Assembly (NCBI GenBank): GCA_905202215.1
Contig: CAJKRG010000045.1
Coordinates: 1-26,933 of the forward strand
Reading direction: 5' to 3'
Length of the DNA: 26,933 bases
Source: an uncultured Porphyromonadaceae bacterium
Lineage (GTDB): Bacteria; Bacteroidota; Bacteroidia; Bacteroidales; Muribaculaceae
Each line of letters begins with the position of its first letter. Position 1 is the stretch's first letter. Under the pieces are notes generated by a model. The model did no database searches. It was not told where the DNA came from and was given only the letters and a program-made list of their open reading frames with translations. Shown here piece by piece: positions 7,481-15,579 of this stretch. The position numbers and the translations under genes are program-made.

Positions 7481-8211
7481 GCCTCATAGAGTGGCTTGAC
7501 ACATGCCCGTCGACCAACACCGAGCTGGCCGGACGCCCCGACGCGCCCGGCGGCTTCGCCATTGCCACACGCGCCCAGACCGCCGGACGCGGACAGCGCG
7601 GCAACACCTGGGAGGCCGAACCGGGCGCCAATCTCACATTCTCACAACTGCTGCGCCCGCACGCAATCGAGGCGTCGCGCCAGTTCGAACTGTCGATGAT
7701 AGTGTCGCTGGCGATCACCGACACTGTCGACGCACTTTTCGCCGAAGCCGGCAGCGACCTCCGCGCCGAGATAAAATGGCCAAACGACATCTATGTGGCC
7801 GACAGGAAAATATGCGGCATACTCATCGAAAACACCCTCACCGGGCGCAGTATAGACCGTTCGATAGTGGGAATAGGACTTAACGTCAACCAGACGCGCT
7901 TCGTGAGCGACGCTCCCAATCCGGCCTCGCTCCGGCAGTTTACAGGACGTGAATATATGCCCGAACCTCTGCTCGACCGTCTGTGCACGGCTATCAACGA
8001 CAGTCTGGCCGCCTACGAAGCCAATCCCGATCCCGAAGCCCTCACCGCCCGATACATGGCGCGGTTGTGGCGCCGCGAGGGATGCTGGCCTTTCGCCACG
8101 CCCGACGGCAACCGCTTCGAAGCCGCCATCGAAGCCGTAGCACCCGACGGCATCCTGACCCTTTCGGGCAACCGACATTTCGCATTCAAGGAAGTTGCTT
8201 TCATTCTATGA
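7477..8211 (+). CDS. birA: Biotin--[acetyl-CoA-carboxylase] ligase (monofunctional BirA)
   Basis: The 244-residue protein carries the biotinyl-adenylate loop GRGQRGNTW and the KWPNDIYV motif with CGIL, both diagnostic of biotin protein ligases. It activates biotin with ATP and attaches it to the carrier-protein lysine of biotin-dependent carboxylases. There is no N-terminal helix-turn-helix, so it is the non-repressor class. The start ATG at 7477 overlaps the tsaE stop (ATGA). Upstream in-frame codons overlap tsaE and are Arg/His-rich out-of-frame sequence. The stop again overlaps the next gene by ATGA. Confidence 0.92.
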   Translation: MSLIEWLDTCPSTNTELAGRPDAPGGFAIATRAQTAGRGQRGNTWEAEPGANLTFSQLLRPHAIEASRQFELSMIVSLAITDTVDALFAEAGSDLRAEIKWPNDIYVADRKICGILIENTLTGRSIDRSIVGIGLNVNQTRFVSDAPNPASLRQFTGREYMPEPLLDRLCTAINDSLAAYEANPDPEALTARYMARLWRREGCWPFATPDGNRFEAAIEAVAPDGILTLSGNRHFAFKEVAFIL

Positions 8212-9731
8212 AAAACCTCCGCGAAAACTCAAGATACGGATATATATATACGATACCCTTCATCGCGATGGGCATCATCGGATTTCTGTTCTCATATTTC
8301 GCCGAATGGTATGCCGATCCTATCGCCTACAAATATTTCCAGCCGCCCGGCTTAGACGATCTCCCCGAAAGATATGTAAACGGCCTCAAAGACATCTGGT
8401 ACTCGCAGTGCAACCACTACAACGTTACCAACGGCCGCTTTTTCATTCATTTTATCGTACAGATCTTCTGCGGACTTCTCGGTAAATTCTGGTTCGCGGT
8501 CTGCAACGGAGCCGTATGGGGCGCTTTGCCGTGGCTTACCGTAAAATTCTGTTCGAACGGCAAATACACATTCTCCGCCGCTCTGACAGCGTGCATGCTG
8601 ATCTTCGGCCTCCTTATGCCATTGCGCTTCGATCCGGCTTTTCAGATCAATTATGCCTGGAGCGCCCTGCTTCTCGTCGGCTGGCTGATGATATTCTTCG
8701 GCAAAGGGAGCCATTCCATAGCCGCCCTGATATGCGCCGGACTCTTCAGTTTTCTCTGTGGCGAAAGCAACGAAAGCTTCTCCGTTCCCATGTGCATGGC
8801 CGCGGCCGCATATGCCTGTGCGCGACGTTTCCGGCTCACGCCAATGCAATGGGTCTGTGCCGTCTTTCTCGGCATCGGAGCCATCGTACTCGTAATCGCG
8901 CCTGGCAACTGGCTCCGGTTCAGCTCCATCAATCCGGAATTCAAACACAATATCGGAACAATCAGCGCCGTCTTTCCCGGGCTGCTCATACCTGCCGTAT
9001 GTATCCTCATACTCTGGTGCCGCCGCGACGTCTTGAGACAGCACCTGTCGGCCATAATGCTCTTTATGCTTGTGCTTGTCCTCACAAACTTCTCCATAGG
9101 CATCTTCACGGGCTATGGTTCAGGCGCAAGAATGCTTGTAGCGGGAGGCATGGGACTTATAATCGCTGTCCTGACCGTACTGCGCGACAAGCCGTTGCGG
9201 ACACCGGTAACCGCCATCGCACTGGGAGCATGCCTCGTCGCCGGCAGCATACACGCCATCCGGGCTGCGCGCTTCAACGACTACGACCGCTCTATCTACA
9301 GCGCCTATGCCTCGTCGCCCGACGGAACTGTCTATGTACCCGACAGTCTTTTCGCCGACTATTTCCACCGCACCCAGTATTCCATCCGAGAATATCGTAT
9401 GGAAAGTGCCGCACGAAACCCCTGGCGCCCCATGCTGCGCGTGAGGCCGGAAAGCATGCGGCAACTCATGGCCGTTCCCGACACCAATATGACAATAGCG
9501 CTCGGCCCACAGACATGGCTTCTGATACGCTCCGTCAGCCATCCCGCGCAATTCACTCTCTCGAAGCGCATCCTTCCCTCACTGCTCGATGTGGCGATGC
9601 CCGACAAGACACTCGATTTCGAAATAGCGAACGACATCACTTTCGAGAAAAACGACTCGCTTATCTTCGCACTCTACACCAATAAAAGGCCATATCTCCA
9701 CGCCGAGATAAAAACAGACGACATCCGATGA
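8208..9731 (+). CDS. Polytopic membrane protein, DUF6056-like
   Basis: The protein has 507 residues and about ten hydrophobic segments in the first 400, then a C-terminal polar region (from about residue 365) containing YVPDSLFADYFHRTQYSIREYR. The stretch HYNVTNGRFFIHFIVQIFCGLLGKFWF resembles DUF6056 membrane proteins, which recall integral-membrane glycosyltransferases with an early polar loop. The enzymatic role is unproven. The start overlaps the birA stop (ATGA) and the stop overlaps the following glycosyltransferase (ATGA). The context, two GT2-type enzymes directly downstream, suggests a part in building or exporting a surface glycan or glycolipid. The family call is moderate; the membrane topology is clear. 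Confidence 0.6.
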   Translation: MKNLRENSRYGYIYTIPFIAMGIIGFLFSYFAEWYADPIAYKYFQPPGLDDLPERYVNGLKDIWYSQCNHYNVTNGRFFIHFIVQIFCGLLGKFWFAVCNGAVWGALPWLTVKFCSNGKYTFSAALTACMLIFGLLMPLRFDPAFQINYAWSALLLVGWLMIFFGKGSHSIAALICAGLFSFLCGESNESFSVPMCMAAAAYACARRFRLTPMQWVCAVFLGIGAIVLVIAPGNWLRFSSINPEFKHNIGTISAVFPGLLIPAVCILILWCRRDVLRQHLSAIMLFMLVLVLTNFSIGIFTGYGSGARMLVAGGMGLIIAVLTVLRDKPLRTPVTAIALGACLVAGSIHAIRAARFNDYDRSIYSAYASSPDGTVYVPDSLFADYFHRTQYSIREYRMESAARNPWRPMLRVRPESMRQLMAVPDTNMTIALGPQTWLLIRSVSHPAQFTLSKRILPSLLDVAMPDKTLDFEIANDITFEKNDSLIFALYTNKRPYLHAEIKTDDIR

Positions 9732-10723
9732 CACCCAAGGTATCGGTCATAGTATGCACTTATAATCAGGAGGACACCATCGGTGCCGCTCTCGACTCTA
9801 TTCTGGCCCAGGAAACCGGTTTCGACTTCGAGATCGTCGTGGCCGACGACTGCTCCGCCGACAGCACCCCCGAAATATGCCGTCGCTATGCCGACCGCTA
9901 TCCCGGCAAAGTACGCGCCATCATCAACGAGACCAACAAAGGGATTGCCGACAACTACTACGACACTCTCTACGAATGCCGCGGCAAATACATAGCCGAT
10001 CTCGCCGGCGACGACCTCTGGACCGATCCCCACAAACTTGCCCGTCAGGCCGCGCTGATGGACTCCGACCCGTCGATAGTGCTTTGCCACGGTGCGTGGC
10101 AGTTTCTGCACCCCGACGGCTCAATGAGTTTTTCGGAAAATCACGCCGTACCCGATCAGGACTATGTGGTCGACGGCTCCGAAATGCTGCCCTATCTGCT
10201 GCAGCATCGCAAGGAGGAGGTTTTCATACATCTCTGCACATCGATGTACCGCCGCGACACGGCCATAGCGCTCACCCAGAAATACTCCGATTTCTTCTAC
10301 GGACGCGATCTCCCTTGCGAGGATTTCCAGCTCGAGGTGCTCATGGCCGCATCCGGACGCATTGCCTACGACTGCACCCCCGTCCTCGCCTACCGCGTCG
10401 GACACGACAGCATCTCTTCTATGCAGAATCCGGGAAAAGCGGCTGTTTTCGCAAGCAAAGTCGCCGTAATGACAAAGAAACTTGCCGAAGAACTCACTTT
10501 TGATCCTTCCCGGCTCGAAGACTTCTATACACGGCAGATGCTTTTCGCCATATCGAAAGCTTTCATATCGGGCAAGGCCGAGGCGGCAGCCCATGCCATG
10601 ACGGGAACGGCCTTCGTCTCTCCGCAATTGCCCGCCAGGGCGCGCTTCGCTCTTGCAGTCATGAAAATCAAACCGCTGTGGGCCGTCAGCCGCATGGCTT
10701 ACCGGCTTTTTCAACGACAATAA
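9728..10723 (+). CDS. Glycosyltransferase family 2
   Basis: The 331-residue protein starts with the GT2 signature KVSVIVCTYNQEDTIGAALDSILAQ and VVADDCSADST, with a further acidic motif ADLAGDDLW at about residues 92-100 that serves as the DxD-like metal and nucleotide-sugar site. A C-terminal helical extension with few hydrophobic stretches suggests a cytoplasmic or peripheral enzyme. It overlaps the upstream membrane-protein gene (ATGA) and is followed without any gap by the next glycosyltransferase (TAA then ATG). Donor and acceptor sugars cannot be told from sequence. Position in an operon that starts with porX is unusual and may link glycosylation to secretion control, which is inference. 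Confidence 0.85.
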   Translation: MTPKVSVIVCTYNQEDTIGAALDSILAQETGFDFEIVVADDCSADSTPEICRRYADRYPGKVRAIINETNKGIADNYYDTLYECRGKYIADLAGDDLWTDPHKLARQAALMDSDPSIVLCHGAWQFLHPDGSMSFSENHAVPDQDYVVDGSEMLPYLLQHRKEEVFIHLCTSMYRRDTAIALTQKYSDFFYGRDLPCEDFQLEVLMAASGRIAYDCTPVLAYRVGHDSISSMQNPGKAAVFASKVAVMTKKLAEELTFDPSRLEDFYTRQMLFAISKAFISGKAEAAAHAMTGTAFVSPQLPARARFALAVMKIKPLWAVSRMAYRLFQRQ

Positions 10724-11542
10724 ATGGAACGTCTCGACATAGCCATATCGACCTACGGCCCCGACGGGCCAGCACGTATCGCCGCGGGGAATCCCCCCGA
10801 AATCGACGGCGTGCGCTATGTCGTGTCATGGCAGCGACACGACAACGCCCCGCTGCCCGAGGCCATCGCCGCCAGACACGATATGACGGTCAGCCGCACC
10901 GATACTGTCGGCCTGTCTCTCAACCGCAACTGCGCCCTGGCGCTTTGCACGGCCGACCTCGTCCTCATAGCCGATGACGATGAGATCCTTTCTGCCGACG
11001 GAATAACAAAGGCGCTCGGATATATGGAGAAATGTCCCCGCACCGCTGTATTCACCTTCATTGTCAGGCGCCCCGGAAGCAGACGGTATCCCGAGGGGGA
11101 ATTCATCTTCAGAGGCAAATATCCGGCAAACTATTTTGTCTGCTCTTGCGAGACGGCTCTGCGCCGCAGCCGGACGGGCAGTCTGCGCTTTCACCCCGAC
11201 TTCGGGCTGAACTCCCCCGACATGCACGGCGGCGAAGACGAGCTTTTCCATCTCACGGCCATGCGCCGAGGCCTCGAATGCCGATTCGCGCCCATCGTCA
11301 TAGCCACGCACCCCCACGCCCACACAGGCTTCGGCAAGCCTATGTCGCCCCAGACCATCCGCAGCCAGGGCTGCATCGCGACACTTTTATATCCGCACAG
11401 TTTCGCACCCCGCCTCCTGCTGAAAGCCCTCCGCATAAGAAAGGCACGTCAAGGCTCATTCTTCACATCGCTGCGCTACCTCTGCGACGGAGCACTACGG
11501 GCCTTCCGCCTGCTGCGCACCGACAGAGAACGCCTCTGGTAA
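10724..11542 (+). CDS. GT-A fold glycosyltransferase, short GT2-like
   Basis: The protein has 272 residues. It opens with LDIAISTYGPDG, and VGLSLNRNCALALCTADLVLIADDDEIL gives the GT-A nucleotide-binding strand with an acidic DDDE cluster at about residues 86-89. A second motif, MHGGEDELFHLTAMRRG, is the acceptor-side GxDEx pattern seen in GT2 enzymes. The N-terminal strand lacks the usual DDxS segment, so it is a divergent or shortened member. It starts in the base directly after the stop of the upstream GT2 gene, so the two are co-expressed. Substrate is unknown. The GH97 gene follows after 29 bases and may belong to the same transcript. Confidence 0.75.
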   Translation: MERLDIAISTYGPDGPARIAAGNPPEIDGVRYVVSWQRHDNAPLPEAIAARHDMTVSRTDTVGLSLNRNCALALCTADLVLIADDDEILSADGITKALGYMEKCPRTAVFTFIVRRPGSRRYPEGEFIFRGKYPANYFVCSCETALRRSRTGSLRFHPDFGLNSPDMHGGEDELFHLTAMRRGLECRFAPIVIATHPHAHTGFGKPMSPQTIRSQGCIATLLYPHSFAPRLLLKALRIRKARQGSFFTSLRYLCDGALRAFRLLRTDRERLW

Positions 11543-11571
11543 CAAAACACAACCATAACCTTAATATACAA

Positions 11572-13515
11572 ATGAACCGATTCACTATTATTTCCTGCAT
11601 GCTGGCAGCCGGAGCGCTATCCTCCGGAGCCGTGACCGTCGGAAGCCCCGACGGACGCCTCGTGCTCAACCTCGAAAGCACCGGCGCCACACCTGTCTAC
11701 TCCATCAACTACGACGGCAAAACCATCATTGAGCCTTCACCGCTGGGCTTCGACTCGAATTTAGGCGACTTCTCCAAGGGATTCAACCTCGTTTCAAGCA
11801 AAGTAGACACAGTACACCGCGTTTTCTCGCAGGACAAACTCAAAAAGAAAAACATAGACTACAAGGCAACCCGGCTGCGCGCCGATTTCGCCGGCCCCGA
11901 CAGGCATAAATTCAGCATGGAGTGGGAAGTCGCCGACAACGATGTAGCATTCCGCTATCTCATACCGCGCCAGGGCGATACCGGCGCCATGATAATCGAA
12001 AGTGAAGCCACGGGCTATCGCTTCCCGACGGCATCGACAGCTTTCGTCACTCCGCAGAGCGATCCGATGATAGGCTGGAAGCGCACCAAACCGAGCTATG
12101 AGGAATTTTACTCCGTAGACGCACCCCTCGACTCGGTTTCGCAGTATGGTCACGGCTATACCTTCCCCGCACTGTTCCGCATAGGAGACGACGGCTGGGC
12201 ACTTCTCTCCGAAACAGGCGTCGACGGATATTACTGCGCCTCGCACCTGAGCGACTGGAAAGACGGGCTCTACACCATCGCATACCCCATGCCCGGCGAA
12301 AACAACGGCAACGGTAACGCCACCGCTGCAATATCCCTACCGGGAAAAACGCCCTGGAGAACTATCACCATCGGCGCAAACCTCAGACCCATCGTAGAGA
12401 CAACAGCGCCGTGGAACGTTGTCGAACCACGCTACACGGTCAGCCGTCCGGCTCAACCCGGACGCGGCACATGGAGCTGGCTTCTGTGGCAGGATAACTC
12501 CATCAATACCGAAGACCAGCGCAAATTCATCGATCTCGCTTCCGCCATGGGTTTTGAGAATGTGCTTATCGACAACTGGTGGGACAACAACATCGGCCGC
12601 AAAGGCATGGAGGAACTCATAGCCTACGCACACTCCAAAAACGTAAACCCGATTCTATGGTATTCTTCGAGCGGCTACTGGAACGATATCGAGCAAAGCC
12701 CGATCAACCACATGGACCGTCCGATCGTACGTAAGAAAGAAATGAAATGGATGCGCGACAACGGTGTCCGCGCCATTAAGGTCGATTTCTTCGGCGGCGA
12801 CAAACAGGAAACGATACGTCTCTACGAAGACATTCTAAGCGACGCCGCCGACTACGGCATCGACGTCGTGTTCCACGGCTGCACTCTGCCCCGCGGCTGG
12901 GAACGCATGTATCCCAACTTCGTCGGCAGCGAGGCTGTCCTGGCCTCCGAAAATCTTGTTTTCGGTCAGAATTTCTGCGACATGGAAGCCTTCCATGCCA
13001 CTCTTCACCCTTTCATACGCAACTCAGTAGCCATAATGGAATACGGAGGCACCGTACTCAACAAGCGGCTCAACCGCGGCAACGACGGCGGTACTCGCCG
13101 CGTGACCGGCGACGCCTTCCAGCTCGCCACCTCCATCCTCTTCCAGAACCCTGTTCAGAATTTCGCCCTCGCGCCCAATAACCTCACCGACGCACCCGCC
13201 GACGCCATCGAGTTCATGAAAGCCGTGCCGACAACATGGGACGACACCGAGTTTATCGACGGCTACCCCGGCCGCTATGTCGTCCTTGCACGCAAACATA
13301 AAGGCACATGGTATATCGCCGGTGTCAACGCCGAGGACAAGCCGCTGAAGCTCCGTCTCGATCTTGCCGGCCTCGGGCTGCGCAACGCCGACGCCGAACT
13401 CTACATCGACAGCCGCGATCTCAAATTCGGCAAATCGTCCCTGAAAATTAAAGATGCCTCCGCCGTACCCGTCGAAATCGCTCCCGACGGCGGCTTCGTC
13501 ATCGTCGCAAAATAA
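11572..13515 (+). CDS. GH97 glycoside hydrolase, retaining-type (alpha-galactosidase-like)
   Basis: The 647-residue protein has a signal peptide (MNRFTIISCMLAAGALSSGA), the GH97 N-terminal super-beta-sandwich (SPDGRLVLNLESTG onward), a TIM barrel (VLIDNWWDNNIGRKGMEEL onward) and a C-terminal beta domain. D405 in IKVDFFGG sits where retaining GH97 enzymes have their Asp nucleophile, and E454 in VGSEAVLASEN is the likely acid/base. Inverting SusB-type enzymes lack that Asp. Alpha-galactosidase or a related retaining alpha-glycosidase activity in the periplasm is therefore favoured. The start is the ATG before the signal peptide; upstream in-frame sequence overlaps the glycosyltransferase gene and is not coding. 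No SusC/SusD pair is adjacent. Confidence 0.87.
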   Translation: MNRFTIISCMLAAGALSSGAVTVGSPDGRLVLNLESTGATPVYSINYDGKTIIEPSPLGFDSNLGDFSKGFNLVSSKVDTVHRVFSQDKLKKKNIDYKATRLRADFAGPDRHKFSMEWEVADNDVAFRYLIPRQGDTGAMIIESEATGYRFPTASTAFVTPQSDPMIGWKRTKPSYEEFYSVDAPLDSVSQYGHGYTFPALFRIGDDGWALLSETGVDGYYCASHLSDWKDGLYTIAYPMPGENNGNGNATAAISLPGKTPWRTITIGANLRPIVETTAPWNVVEPRYTVSRPAQPGRGTWSWLLWQDNSINTEDQRKFIDLASAMGFENVLIDNWWDNNIGRKGMEELIAYAHSKNVNPILWYSSSGYWNDIEQSPINHMDRPIVRKKEMKWMRDNGVRAIKVDFFGGDKQETIRLYEDILSDAADYGIDVVFHGCTLPRGWERMYPNFVGSEAVLASENLVFGQNFCDMEAFHATLHPFIRNSVAIMEYGGTVLNKRLNRGNDGGTRRVTGDAFQLATSILFQNPVQNFALAPNNLTDAPADAIEFMKAVPTTWDDTEFIDGYPGRYVVLARKHKGTWYIAGVNAEDKPLKLRLDLAGLGLRNADAELYIDSRDLKFGKSSLKIKDASAVPVEIAPDGGFVIVAK

Positions 13516-13768
13516 TCATAATGATTTTTGAGCTGACAAGCCGACGGGCTCAATAACCCAACCACATAACGGCAAAGAGCTGCGTAGCAGCGACACAATC
13601 CGCGTGATATGTCGCAGCTACGCAGCTCCGATATTTTATTTTTCGTTGGAATCCTATGGCTTCGCGCACCTGCGGCGCGCTTGCTCATAGGCTATTATTC
13701 TCAACGCAGCTCCGCAGCTCATGGCCGCTACGCGGCTTTGAGCTGCGGAGCTGTCAGCCCAATCGCCC
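13516..13768. repeat. Cluster of three palindromic REP-like elements
   Basis: Three dyads lie in tandem in the gap after the GH97 gene. The first pairs 13577-13595 with 13610-13628 (18 of 19 bases). The second is a weaker dyad, 13653-13691, with CCTATG/CATAGG ends. The third pairs 13707-13720 with 13740-13753 (14 of 14) and has an inner stem GCCGC/GCGGC around TAC. The words GAGCTGCG, GCAGCTC and CTACGC recur across the units, which fits a dispersed palindromic family. The first hairpin may also end the GH97 transcript. I see no gene here. Confidence 0.65.
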
Positions 13769-13808
13769 TTATTCCGGGAGCATGGACAGTTCCACATGGT
13801 CGGCGCCC
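13769..13808. repeat. Left direct repeat: displaced 3' end of an M16 peptidase gene
   Basis: These 40 bases match 16364-16403 in the same orientation with only three differences (13790, 13796 and 13805). Read on the minus strand they encode GADHVELSMLPE followed by TAA, the exact C-terminus of the M16 peptidase, and all three differences are synonymous third-base changes. Codons upstream of this fragment do not resemble the M16 protein. The copy behaves like an attachment-site duplicate or the scar of a related gene. Confidence 0.8.
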
Positions 13809-13890
13809 ATAGCTGCATCGGACCACATAGTCGGTGAAGCAGTGAATATAAAAATTTGCGGAATTTTTCGGGGGTTTGGGAATAATTGTA

Positions 13891-13898
13891 TAATTTTG
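13891..13898 (+). promoter_or_regulatory. -7 promoter box for the secreted unknown gene
   Basis: TAATTTTG is an exact TAnnTTTG match, 29 bases before the ATG at 13928. About 20 bases upstream is a T-rich TTTTTCG rather than TTTG, similar to the TTTCG boxes of the divergent promoters near 24.8 kb. Confidence 0.5.
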
Positions 13899-13927
13899 TT
13901 TTTGTTGGATCTTCTCCTGAATTCGAT

Positions 13928-14713
13928 ATGAGACATCTGTTATTCGCTTTGTTTGTAGCCGTGTCGGTAGTCATGGCGTTTCCCACCGGGCAGATTCCAG
14001 AGAGAATAAATGATAGAGGTGTGTCGAAAGACCTTGCCGTATGTCTGCTGGAACGCGACAAGAGCACATTTTCGATACTTAAGGACCGCATACCGACGGA
14101 AGCGTCGAGTACCGCATTGTGGCGAAATTATATAGGCTGCTGGAAGATTCAGAACGATTCCTTGTTCCTCGACAGTATACTTGTGCCGAATCCGGCTGAA
14201 GATTATCCCGGTTTTGTTCCGGCAAAGATCGATGATATATATGGCGCCCGTCGTACGCCGTCGGGATATTTTGCCGATTGGGTGACCGACACACTTCGTG
14301 TCGTGTCGGGCGATATTGTGCGATACCGGCATATGGGTTGGGCATCCGATTGGGCAAAGGAAGAATACATACCGGTGGAGGGCGGTCGTGTGAAAAAACG
14401 TATAATATATATAAACCGCCGAGTCAATTCAGTCAGTCAGGATGCCCAAAAAGCCGTTGTCGACTCTCTTGATCTGGGTACAATACCTAAAAAAATTGTG
14501 ATAGAAGTGAGCTGTCTCGAATTTGACGGCAAGGGCCGTCCTGCCGTGGGTAAGGTCGAAGTAGAGCGCAGCTGCGGGGATTCCGCCGTTGACAGTCTCG
14601 TGGTCCATACTCTCGAAAAGCCCGAAGTGCTCGCCCGCCTCCTCCCCATCTACCTGATCCGCGGCCGCTATCAGTCCGAACCCCTGATGATCGCCATCCC
14701 TCCCCGCCCCTGA
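13928..14713 (+). CDS. Secreted protein of unknown function
   Basis: The protein has 261 residues and a signal peptide (MRHLLFALFVAVSVVMA). I do not recognise the family. The last 80 residues (CLEFDGKGRPAVGKVEVERSCG, then VDSLVVHTLEKPEV, then SEPLMIAIPP) loosely resemble the C-terminal domain of TonB-like energy transducers, which have a G-x-V-x-x-x-x-V-x-x-S-G strand and an I-P-x-x ending, but the usual helix residues are not all there. That comparison is only a hint. The start is the ATG before the hydrophobic segment; in-frame upstream codons overlap the -7 box. The gene lies inside the segment bounded by the M16 direct repeats. Confidence 0.6.
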   Translation: MRHLLFALFVAVSVVMAFPTGQIPERINDRGVSKDLAVCLLERDKSTFSILKDRIPTEASSTALWRNYIGCWKIQNDSLFLDSILVPNPAEDYPGFVPAKIDDIYGARRTPSGYFADWVTDTLRVVSGDIVRYRHMGWASDWAKEEYIPVEGGRVKKRIIYINRRVNSVSQDAQKAVVDSLDLGTIPKKIVIEVSCLEFDGKGRPAVGKVEVERSCGDSAVDSLVVHTLEKPEVLARLLPIYLIRGRYQSEPLMIAIPPRP

Positions 14714-14875
14714 AAGCCCGTGCTGTCATGCCTGTATTTCACTACCGGCGAACTAAAAGACGGAATGCACGCGATGTGTGCGTTTCTAAATACTGAGGAC
14801 GGTTGGCTGATTATCGATGTAGCCTCTAAAACACTAAAAACATTAACAACATCCTCAACCGATATCAGAATATGA
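14714..14875 (+). pseudogene. Relic of an AlbA_2/Schlafen-type ATP-binding protein
   Basis: In frame directly after the stop of the preceding gene runs an open stretch without its own upstream start. It includes GELKDGMHAMCAFLNTEDGW followed by LIIDVASKTLK. This is the shape of the AlbA_2 (Schlafen AlbA) putative DNA-binding domain, E-x-K, then A-F-x-N-T-x-x-G-x-[LI] and a following strand. Only about 40 residues remain, and after TLK the sequence loses resemblance and stops at 14873-14875, overlapping the DUF3800 start by ATGA. I read it as the broken remains of a larger gene. A short real protein from ATG 14765 or 14774 cannot be excluded. Confidence 0.4.
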
Positions 14876-15579
14876 CTAACAAATTATACAACATATATTG
14901 TGATGAGAGTTGCCATCTGCAAAATGGCAGATGCAACGATTTTGTAATGGTTATTGGGGGTATTACTTGTCCGGATATCTTCAAAAAACAAATCTCAGAT
15001 CAGATCAGAGCCATTAAATCTCAGTACGGCGTTTATCGTGATACCGAGATTAAATGGAATAAAGTATCACCTGCCAAGTTAGAATATTATAAGGCACTTG
15101 TTAATTTTTTCTTCGATTGCAGCGGACTAACGTTCCGCGCGATTATAGTAGATAAAAGAGAACTTAATTTACCGCATTTTCATCTCACTCATGATGAATT
15201 TTATTATCGTGCATATTTTTTGATGTTAAGCCGCATTTTTGCTCCTGGTAGCGAATATGCTATTTATATTGATATTAAAGATACCCGAAGTCAAGCTAAG
15301 GTTGAAAAACTACATGATGTGCTGTGTAATAGCCGTTATGATTTCAACAGACGAATGATATACCGCGTTCAGCAAATACGATCCCACGAGGTTGAGATTA
15401 TGGGCCTGACAGATTTATTGATTGGAGCGATTTCTTACCTCCATAGAGGGATATGCACAAGTAGCGCAAAAACAACTCTTATCAATTTAATTCGGGAAAG
15501 AAGTGGTTATACGTTGATTTCAAATACATGGCCTCTCGAACCTAAATTTAATATTTTAGTTTGGCATGGACAAAAATAA
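14872..15579 (+). CDS. DUF3800 protein (RNase H-like fold)
   Basis: The 235-residue protein opens with NIYCDESCH, a variant of the DUF3800 Y-x-D-E-S-G signature with Cys in place of Gly, giving acidic residues D11 and E12. Further conserved-looking acids are D134 (IYIDIKD) and D181 in GLTDLLIGAISY, matching the family's C-terminal (Q/L)xDLLxGA motif. DUF3800 proteins have a predicted RNase H-like fold and are common in defence and mobile islands; their activity is not settled. The gene is AT-rich (two 60-base lines count 40% and 30% GC against about 60% nearby), pointing to transfer. It overlaps the downstream small gene by 14 bases. Confidence 0.8.
   Translation: MTNKLYNIYCDESCHLQNGRCNDFVMVIGGITCPDIFKKQISDQIRAIKSQYGVYRDTEIKWNKVSPAKLEYYKALVNFFFDCSGLTFRAIIVDKRELNLPHFHLTHDEFYYRAYFLMLSRIFAPGSEYAIYIDIKDTRSQAKVEKLHDVLCNSRYDFNRRMIYRVQQIRSHEVEIMGLTDLLIGAISYLHRGICTSSAKTTLINLIRERSGYTLISNTWPLEPKFNILVWHGQK

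Noticed and set aside
11032..11571. N-terminal extension of the GH97 frame
   Set aside because: It overlaps the glycosyltransferase gene out of frame and is Arg/His/Pro-rich. The real protein begins with a signal peptide at 11572.
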